A stretch of 64,000 bases of DNA, taken from the NCBI GenBank assembly GCA_023935145.1, contig CM043703.1, positions 24,253,727 through 24,317,726 on the forward strand, written 5' to 3'. The position numbers and the translations under genes are program-made. Source of the stretch: Bretschneidera sinensis. Lineage: Eukaryota; Streptophyta; Magnoliopsida; Brassicales; Akaniaceae. The notes under the pieces are model-generated. The model saw only the letters and a list, made by a program, of their open reading frames with translations. It was not told the DNA's origin and did no database searches. Of this stretch, positions 58,088 through 64,000 are shown in pieces (position 1 is the first letter of the stretch; each line of letters begins with the position of its first letter).

Positions 58088-59467
58088 TGATGAGTGCCAA
58101 ATATTGCGTATTTTGGCCACTTAATTTACATTTGTTAGCTTAGGAATTTGTTACTTTGAGTTGTTTTTACAGGTTTACAAGCTTGGAAAAGAGTTTTACT
58201 AAATTGCCAGAATTGCTCGTACAGATCAGTCATTTTTTAGGATTAAACTGTATTGATTTAGGAAGAACCAGGAGATGAGCCATGTATTCTTGGAAAGACT
58301 CGGATGTCTATTTTCTGAGGAATTTTACGGATCAATAAAATGATTTTTTTAGAGAAAGTTATGGCAGTTTTAGTAGACAAAGGTCAGGCTGTGCATGATT
58401 TCAGCGTGACAGATCAGCCATTTTTGAGGATTTAACTATATTGATTCAGGAAGAACCAGGAGATGAGCCATATATGCTTGGAAAAATCCAGATGTCTATT
58501 TTTTGGGGAATGTTACGGATCAATAAAATGATTTTTCTAGAGAAAGTTATGGCTGTTTTAGTAGACAATGGTCAAAGAGCAAAAGTTGGAATCTGCAGTA
58601 TCCCACATCGGATTGGAAACACATTGTACTTGTGATGTTTCCCTATATAATCCCCTTTTCACTTCATCTTTAGTGGGTAATTCCTGGTGCCATTTGGTGT
58701 AATCCGGTGGACGTCTGCTAGCATTCTGGTGGATCCTGAAGGCTTTGCTACCACGAGGGGAAGTGCCGCCCAACAGTGAGTGGAATTTCTACCATGTATA
58801 GTCAATTTTAATTTACTCTTTTTTTTAGTTTAATGTTTAGTACTTTTATTATGAACTCTAGTTTCATGATTATGAATGGCTAAAATCTTCAACTAAGGTT
58901 GAAGATGAAGCCTCGCCATTATTTGGCATAATAATTTCAGATTTGTTTATACAATTCTAATGTTTTTTTTTAGTATAAATGTTCTGTCAATTATTTGAGT
59001 AAAATCTTATGATTAATTGTGTTTAAATTGTTCTGTTGGATATTCTGTGTGTTTCATCTGATGGATACATCAATTTTTTTTGATTAAATTGGATTTCCTT
59101 TGTGATTTGTTAAAAGCAGATACATTGGACGCTTTTGGTCTAATTGGGATATTTGTTGTTTTTTGTTTTAAGTTGGATTCATGGAATGTTTTGATAGGCT
59201 ATTTTTAGAACATAAAGATATATGCTTAACTTTGGTGGGGGGGATTCAGAAACCTTAGTGTTTTTTATCATTAGTCTTTAAATCAATTTAGTTTAGTTTA
59301 TATTTGTTTTGCAAAAGACAATTCAAAACTTGGAACTAGGTTAAAATATGCTTAGTTTAGATAAAAATATTTTCACAACGCAATTCCCTGTGGATTCGAC
59401 CTCACACTTGAACGACACTATATTGCAAACGACTTGTGCACTTGTGAGTAATTTAAAACTCACAACA
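58088..59467 (+). repeat. E2 3' LTR
   Basis: 1380 bp, TGATGAGTGCCAAATATTGC to AAAACTCACAACA. It has the same ~188-bp internal duplication as the left LTR (units start at 58221 and 58409). Confidence 0.92.
58600..58650 (+). promoter_or_regulatory. E2 3' LTR promoter: USE-like motif plus TATA
   Basis: ATCCCACATCG (58600-58610), exact, lies 33 bases before TATATAA (58644-58650). Confidence 0.66.
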
Positions 59468-59472
59468 GGGCT

Positions 59473-59510
59473 CCCTTGCTAGCTTTTTTCATAGCGTTTC
59501 TGGGTGGCAT
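59473..59510 (-). pseudogene. A gag start, part right of E2
   Basis: Minus-strand ATG at 59510 followed by PPRNAMKKASKGA, a basic Gag start. The frame continues across E2 but is shifted after the insertion site. Confidence 0.6.
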
Positions 59511-59568
59511 GACAATAGATGAGTTCTTTTATATTTCTTCGCTTTTACTGTTTAGCGTGAGATGGTGG

Positions 59569-59588
59569 TTTCCCACGGACTACGCCAA
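59569..59588 (-). other. A primer binding site
   Basis: On minus TTGGCGTAGTCCGTGGGAAA, two bases after the LTR end. The equivalent in D is TGGCGCCGTTCATGGGA. Both start like a TGGCGCC-type plant PBS, but I cannot fix which tRNA. Confidence 0.7.
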
Positions 59589-59590
59589 TT

Positions 59591-60094
59591 TGTTAATGCC
59601 GAGAGTCTATCGTTGACTCAGAGTCAAATCTTTGGTTTCTGCATAGGTAGAAAGGGTGAACTAGAGAACCCACAGAGAGGGAGGAGGGGGAGGCCTCCAA
59701 GGACACTTAGACGCTCTAGTCAGGACGAGAACTTTAAAAAGGGGGAGGGCGCTAAATTTTCTAATGAACTTGTCAATAAAAATCAAGAGTGTCTTCTTAT
59801 GTACCTTTGGCTATTTATAGTCTTCTGAGGGGAGGTCGGCCATGTGGGAGGGATGGCTTCATCCCTGTGATCCCGTGTTTCTACAGTTAGGTCTCATTTG
59901 CATGCTCAGAGGGTCATGTGTTTCAGGCGTGGTTTGGTCCTCTAATCATGCTTCGACGTGGAGATGGCGTGATTTGTTCGTTCCACGTGTATCTTGCCGT
60001 GTGACAGAAACCGAACACGCATTAGCAGCCTATTGGTGATGAACGACTCCACGTGTCGACTTCTTATTGGCCGAGGGTATTGTGGACTCCATCA
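59591..60094 (-). repeat. A 5' LTR
   Basis: 504 bp; minus strand TGATGGAGTCCACAATACCC to GGCATTAACA. TATA-like TATAAATA (minus, about 59812-59819) and CACGTG at 59984 and 60050. Confidence 0.92.
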
Positions 60095-60099
60095 GCATG

Positions 60100-60181
60100 T
60101 TTGTTATTGAACAGTGAAAAACTCAGCTATCTAGTAATGGAACTATCAATTTTGCTAATGCACTTTGAACTAACAATCAAT
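60100..60181 (+). pseudogene. Host gene exon, part after retrotransposon A
   Basis: The codon split by A (TG, then T at 60100) is completed, and 27 further codons are open: LLLNSEKLSYLVMELSILLM and onward. A donor GTAATA follows at 60182. Confidence 0.58.
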
Positions 60182-60255
60182 GTAATATATATCTTAAGTA
60201 GTAGATGAAGGGAGACTCCAAAAGTTCATTAGTTGTCCTCTGTCTTCCAATATAG

Positions 60256-60321
60256 GTGGTGCCTTTTAGTGCTTTGGATCCTATGTCTAATGGTCTTGGA
60301 CTTGGCACTAGCTCGAACTAA
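60256..60321 (+). pseudogene. Host gene last exon
   Basis: After the pyrimidine-rich acceptor CTCTGTCTTCCAATATAG, 21 codons in the matching phase (VVPFSALDPMSNGLGLGTSS and N) end with TAA at 60319-60321. Family unknown. Phase agreement across three exons supports a real gene. Confidence 0.52.
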
Positions 60322-60675
60322 TGTTGCACACCTAGAAGTTAAGTTTTTAGAGTATACTTTAGGAATTATACAGTGGAACTGCTCATTGGAATGCCCTTTT
60401 TTCTTTTCTGAAGTTAAGTTTCCCAAGTAAATACTTCTTGCTTGTGACTTATCTACGTAAATAAAAGCTTGTCAACTGTTCTCATTGTAGTGAAAATCAG
60501 ACGTGGCTTTTTTTGCAATAAGCATATAAGGTTGTATTGGACATGGAAATTACTTTTGGTTACACTTAGTTGGCACCATATAGAACTTGAGTACTTAAGC
60601 GAGTTGCTTTCTTTACCTAGATAACCTATGAGAGAATACTCAATAGATTATTAAGACAGACTGCATCTTGATAAC
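60322..60675. other. Host 3' flank, no gene seen
   Basis: AT-rich sequence after the host gene stop, likely 3' UTR and flank. No feature recognised. Confidence 0.45.
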
Positions 60676-60848
60676 TCATGTTGCATCTGCAAACAAAGTA
60701 GAGTGTCAGTGAATCATCTTTTGTTGCATTGTCAATTGCTTAGGAGCTGTGTGATTTTCTTTCAACTTTGTTTAGGGCTAGATGGGTGCTGCCTAGTTCA
60801 GTTTCTAATGCTCTTTTAAGTTGGCATGGTGAATTTAGGATATTGAAT
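60676..60848 (+). pseudogene. LINE zf-RVT fragment
   Basis: CCICKQSRVSVNHLLLHC followed, after a frameshift, by RARWVLPSSVSNALLSWHGE. This is the zinc-binding zf-RVT region of a plant LINE ORF2. Only this scrap remains. Confidence 0.75.
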
Positions 60849-60879
60849 TCCTAATTGACCAAGGAAAAGTCAATTGACG

Positions 60880-61107
60880 TGTTGGGACCATTCTTAATCA
60901 CCACTGGAATTGAACACTTACACATTTTGTGTATTGACTTCTACTATAAATAGTGGTATTTTATGAGTTATTGCGTCATATTAAGAGAGTAAGAGCATGA
61001 TTCTAAGTGTGCTTGGAATGATTCAGGTGTAAGAGGGTCTGAACAACTTTACAATCTCCTTTTTTATAGTAAATATCCTCAGTTGTCTAGCCTATGGAAA
61101 TAGATAG
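60880..61107 (+). repeat. Possible partial LTR interrupted by D
   Basis: Starts TGTTGGGACCATTC, with CTATAAATAG at about 60951 and AGAGTAAGAGCATG downstream. The tail ATATCCTCAGTTGTCTAGCC is like the end of a Copia-type LTR. D follows at 61108; the other part, if any, lies beyond the window. Confidence 0.35.
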
Positions 61108-61162
61108 TGATGGAGCCCACAAATATCAATGCCACGTCAGCATCCATTTTTCGGCATCAACA
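61108..61162 (+). repeat. D 5' LTR remnant (55 bp)
   Basis: Starts TGATGGAGCCCACAAAT like the 3' LTR and ends TTTTCGGCATCAACA like the LTR end of A. The ~450 bp between are missing, so the promoter is gone from this side. GATAG precedes it as a possible target copy. Confidence 0.75.
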
Positions 61163-61165
61163 AAT

Positions 61166-61182
61166 TGGCGCCGTTCATGGGA
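61166..61182 (+). other. D primer binding site
   Basis: TGGCGCCGTTCATGGGA, three bases after the LTR end; the same position as in A. Confidence 0.78.
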
Positions 61183-61337
61183 AACTACAATATTTCGTTA
61201 AATAGTAGAAGTGAAGAAGTCTACAGAACTCATCTGTTGCAATGCTGAGCCATTGCTAAGTGCGCACAGTCGAGTGCCGTAGTGCACACGCCCCTGTTCG
61301 AGCTATTGCTAAGTGTGCACGGTCGAGTGTCATAGTG
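61183..61337 (+). other. D leader with degenerate repeat units
   Basis: Leader sequence, then two diverged repeat units (about 61240-61337) built on GTGCGCACAGTCGAGTG and GTGTGCACGGTCGAGTG. No coding. Confidence 0.6.
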
Positions 61338-62580
61338 TGCACACCCAAGATCGAGCAATGGCCTGTGTGCGCACACCCTCGGATTGGCCCAGCATAGTGC
61401 GTGCAACCAAGGTCGAGCAATGGCATGTATGCGCACACCCTCGGATTGGCCCAATGTAGTGCGCACACCCAAGGCCGAGCAATGGCATGGGTACACACAC
61501 ACTTGGATTGGCCCAGTGTAGTGCGCACACCCTCGGATTGGCCCAGCATAGTCGCACACCCAAGGCCGAGCAATGGTATGTGTGTGCACACCCTCGAATT
61601 GGCCCAGGATAGTGCGCTCACCCAAGGCTGAGCAATGGCATATGTGCGCACACCCAAGGCAGAGCAATGGCATGTGTGAGCACACCCTCAGATGGCCCAG
61701 CATAGTACGCACACCCAAGGCCAAGCAATGGCATATGTGCACACACCCTTGGATTGGCCCAGCATAGTGCGCACACCTAAGGCCGAGCAATGGCATGTGT
61801 GCGCACACCCTCGAATTGGCTCAGTGTAGTGCGAACAACCAAGGCCGAGCAATGGCATGTGTGCACACACCCTCGGATTAGCCCAGCATAGTGCGCACAC
61901 CCAAGACCGAGCAATGGCATGTGTGCGCACACCCTCAGATTGACCCAGAATAGTGCGCACACCCAAGGCCGAGCAATGGCATATGTGCACACACCTTCAG
62001 ATTGGCACAGCATAGTGTGCACACCCAAGGCCAAGCAATGGCATATGTTCACACACCCTTGGATTGGCCCAGCGTAGTGCGCACACCCAAGGCTGAGCAG
62101 TGGCATGTGTGCGCACACCCTCGGATTGACCTAGCATAGTGTGCACACCCAAGGCCTAACAATGGCATGTGTGCGCACACCCTCAAATTGGCCCAGCATA
62201 GTGCACAAACCCAAGACCAAGCAATGGCATTTGTTCACACACCCTCAGATTTGCCCAGCATAGTGCGCACACCCAAGGCCGAGCAATGGCATGTGTGCGC
62301 ACACCCAAGGCCGAGCAATGGCATATGTGCGCACACCCTCAGATTGGCCTAGCATCGTGCGCACACCTAAGGCTGAGCAATGGCATGTGTGCACACACCC
62401 TTGGATTGGCCCAGTATAGTGCGCACACCCAAGGCCGAGTAATGGCATGTGTGCTCACACCCTCAGATTGGCCCAGCATAGTGCGCACACCCAAGGTTGA
62501 GCAATGGCATGTGTCCGTACACCCTCGGGTTGGCCCAGCATAGTGCGTACACCCAAGGCCGAGCAATGGCATATGTGTGC
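61338..62580 (+). repeat. D array 1: 62-bp tandem repeat, about 19 copies
   Basis: The unit is two halves: GTGCGCACACCCTCGGATTG plus GCCCAGCATA, then GTGCGCACACCCAAGGCCGA plus GCAATGGCATGT. The period is 62 (for example 61374 to 61436). Many units contain GTGTGCGCACAC, a perfect 12-bp palindrome with alternating purine and pyrimidine. Some halves are missing (for example about 61520 and 61650). Frames on both strands are by-products. Confidence 0.93.
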
Positions 62581-62605
62581 AAGTCCCCCAACTGGTCGAG
62601 CATTA

Positions 62606-62790
62606 GTGCACACGACCCAGCATCGGTGCACACTAGTGCACACGGCCCAACATCGATGCATACTAGTGCATACAGCCCAGCATTAGTGCACACTAGTGCA
62701 CGTGGCCCAGCATTAGTACACACTAGTGCACGCGGCCCAGCATCAGTGCACACGGCCAAGCCTCAGTGCACACTCGTGCGCACTACTAAT
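62606..62790 (+). repeat. D array 2: 30-bp tandem repeat, about 6 copies
   Basis: Unit GGCCCAGCATCAGTGCACAC followed by TAGTGCACGC. It contains the near-palindrome GTGCACACTAGTGCAC. The last units are shortened. Confidence 0.88.
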
Positions 62791-62869
62791 ACATAGTGTG
62801 CATGCCCCTGTTCAAGCCATGGCATCAGTGTGCACACCCCCAAACAGTCCGAGCATTTTGACTTAGCCT

Positions 62870-63430
62870 CATATGCTCAGTCCAATAGCTCCTACGTTCG
62901 AGCAGATGGTCAGGAACCATACATGCTTGGACTCATCTCTCCAAGGGCGAGCAGATGGATTGCTCTACACATGCTCGGCCCACTAGCTCCAAGGTCCGAG
63001 CAGATGATCAGGAACCACACATGCTCGGACTCATCTCTCCAAGGGTGAGCAGATGGATTGCTCCACACGTGCTTGGCCCACTAGCTCCAAGGTCCGAGCA
63101 GATGGTCAGGAACCATACATGCTCAGACTCATCTTTCCAAGGGCGAGCAGATGGATTGCTCCACACGTGCTCGATCCACTAGCTCTAAGGTCCGAGTAGA
63201 AGGTTAGGAACTATACATGCTCAGACTCATCTCTCCAAGGGTGAGCAAATGGATCGCTCCAAACTTGCTTGGCCCACTAGCTCCAAGGTCAGAGCAGATG
63301 GTCAGGAACCATACATGCTCGGACTCATCTCTCCAAGGGCGAGCAGGTGGATTGCTCCACACATGTTCGGACTCAAGTCTCCAAGGCTGAGCAGATGGAT
63401 TACTCCACATATGCTCGGATTAGCTCTGTC
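62870..63430 (+). repeat. D array 3: 98-bp tandem repeat, about 6 copies
   Basis: AAGGTCCGAG words recur at 62991, 63089, 63187 and (one base changed) 63285: exactly 98 bp. Each unit is two related 49-bp halves (CCAAGGTCCGAGCAGATGGT and CCAAGGGCGAGCAGATGGAT starts), similar to the 48-bp unit in A. Confidence 0.92.
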
Positions 63431-63500
63431 AAAGCACGACACTACCCTTTTCATTAAAGACCGTACCCTGCAATACTTCCTTAAGCACATAAATGTACTC

Positions 63501-63518
63501 AAGGAAGTGGGGGGCCTG
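63501..63518 (+). other. D polypurine tract
   Basis: AAGGAAGTGGGGGGCCTG immediately before the 3' LTR. Confidence 0.85.
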
Positions 63519-64000
63519 TGATGGAGCCCATAAAACCCTCATCCAGTAGGACGTCAACACGTAGGGTCTGGCTTCACCAATGGGATGATGACACGTGTCC
63601 AGCCTTTGCAGCATGATAGGGCACACGTGGAATAAGCAAATCACACAATCGCCACGTCAAAGCGCAATTAACGGGCCTAACCCTATCGAAACACGCGACC
63701 CTCTACAACACGCGAACTCTCTGAGCATGCTACTGAGACCTGAATCCAGAAGCCCAGGATCACAGGGGTAAGCCCGCCCCCACGTGGGTGACCTCCATTC
63801 ATGGCACTATAAATAATCTAAGGTATGCAAGTTCAAGAGAGAACACTTTTTCCACATAATGCGCACTTTTCTACTTTGAAATTAACACTTGGCCTCGGCC
63901 TAACTAGAGCGTCAGATCGCCCTCGGAGGTCTTCCCTTCCCCTCCTTCCGAGGGTCCTCTAGTTCACCCCTACTTGCTTGTGCAGGTCTCAAGAGGTCAA
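63519..64000 (+). repeat. D 3' LTR (cut by window edge)
   Basis: Starts TGATGGAGCCCATAAAACCC and matches the A LTR along its length (CCTCTAGTTCACCC near the end). TATAAATA at 63808-63815. CACGTG at 63592, 63624 and 63781. By comparison with A about 40 bp remain outside. Confidence 0.9.

Larger units (their letters stand above)
55085..59467 (+). mobile_element. Retrotransposon E2 (Athila-type, plus strand), deleted
   Basis: Exact target duplication GGGCT (55080-55084 and 59468-59472). The left LTR is 55085 to about 56305, truncated by about 160 bp at its end. A deletion removed the PBS, gag and protease. An RT scrap (56307-56690), the conserved motif and 3' region follow, then the right LTR 58088-59467. 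It sits in the gag region of A. Confidence 0.92.
7150..60094 (-). mobile_element. Retrotransposon A, Tat-type Ty3/gypsy, carrying nested insertions
   Basis: LTRs at 7150-7656 and 59591-60094 are flanked by the exact 5-bp target duplication GCATG (7145-7149 and 60095-60099). On the minus strand the order is LTR, PBS, gag, protease, RT-RNase H, a second archaeal-like RNase H, integrase, then an antisense gene, a 48-bp tandem array and the 3' LTR. The extra RNase H after RT-RH and the antisense gene are hallmarks of the Tat lineage. It was later split by B at 10508 and by E2 at 55084. Its own length without insertions is about 9.7 kb. LTRs are about 86% identical by eye, making it the oldest nested element. 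Confidence 0.93.
61108..64000 (+). mobile_element. Element D, non-autonomous Tat relative (right end outside window)
   Basis: A 5' LTR remnant (61108-61162), PBS (61166-61182), three tandem arrays (61338-63430), a polypurine tract (63501-63518) and the 3' LTR (from 63519, running off the edge). No gag or pol is present. LTR and PBS are related to those of A. Mobility would depend on a Tat-type helper. Confidence 0.86.

Noticed and set aside
59562..59828. 88-codon frame with RKGELENPQRGRRGRPPR in the A LTR
   Set aside because: It runs antisense through an LTR and has a similar but broken counterpart in the other LTR; no evidence of a gene. The A/T-hook-like GRGRPP is coincidental.
61230..62796. 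Many long frames with repeated CAHYAGPIRGC-type peptides
   Set aside because: By-products of the 62-bp and 30-bp tandem arrays; no start context, no domain, and frames occur on both strands.
61338..63430. CRISPR-like regular repeats
   Set aside because: Units are directly tandem with no unique spacers, they sit between PBS and 3' LTR of a retrotransposon, and the host is a plant.

Overview
This is a stretch of plant nuclear DNA, almost certainly from a dicot. It is made mostly of LTR retrotransposons nested inside one another, inserted into the end of a broken host gene. The evidence for a plant is the Tat- and Athila-type Ty3/gypsy proteins, primer binding sites (PBS) matching plant tRNA-Asp and tRNA-Met, plant-type LINE proteins and short plant introns. 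No rRNA, tRNA or complete host gene was seen. I cannot name the species. Sequence identities quoted below are by-eye estimates.

Layout. 1-2483: two opposed LINE remnants (ORF1 on minus, ORF2 C-terminal half on plus). 3481-7149: the 3' part of an unrecognised host gene, with one exon present twice and a small tRNA-Met-primed element (F, 4000-6590) between the copies. 7150-60094: a Tat-type retrotransposon (A, minus strand) with target site duplication (TSD) GCATG, sitting inside a coding exon. The exon and the last exon resume at 60100-60321. 60676-61107: a LINE scrap and a possible partial LTR. 61108-64000: a non-autonomous relative of A (D, plus strand) whose body is three tandem-repeat arrays; it runs off the right edge.

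Nesting inside A. Athila-type B (10509-49359, minus, TSD GGCAG) split the antisense gene of A. Element E2 (55085-59467, plus, TSD GGGCT) split the gag of A. Inside B are C1 (13788-20443, minus, TSD AAAGG), C2 (21984-41491, minus, TSD ACCTC) and the solo LTR C4 (46859-48131, TSD GGTGT/GGTGC). Inside C2 are C3 (22925-29453, plus, TSD CGCGG) and the solo LTR E1 (36526-37758, plus). This gives four levels of insertion: host gene, A, B, C2, then C3 or E1. LTR divergence by eye (A about 14%, the inner ones about 5-7%) fits that order.

Function. All gag-pol sets are decayed by stops, frameshifts, internal deletions or lost catalytic residues. The longest open frame is the gag of C3 (426 codons). The most unusual signal is in the LTR promoters of the C3 and E types. 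Each has a motif like the plant snRNA upstream sequence element (RTCCCACATCG) exactly 33 bases before a TATA box, the layout known for Pol II snRNA genes. Other notable points are the spliced antisense gene of A, a 48/49-bp repeat shared by A and D, palindromic alternating purine-pyrimidine repeats in D, and a duplicated hairpin-like element in the 3' regions of B and E2.
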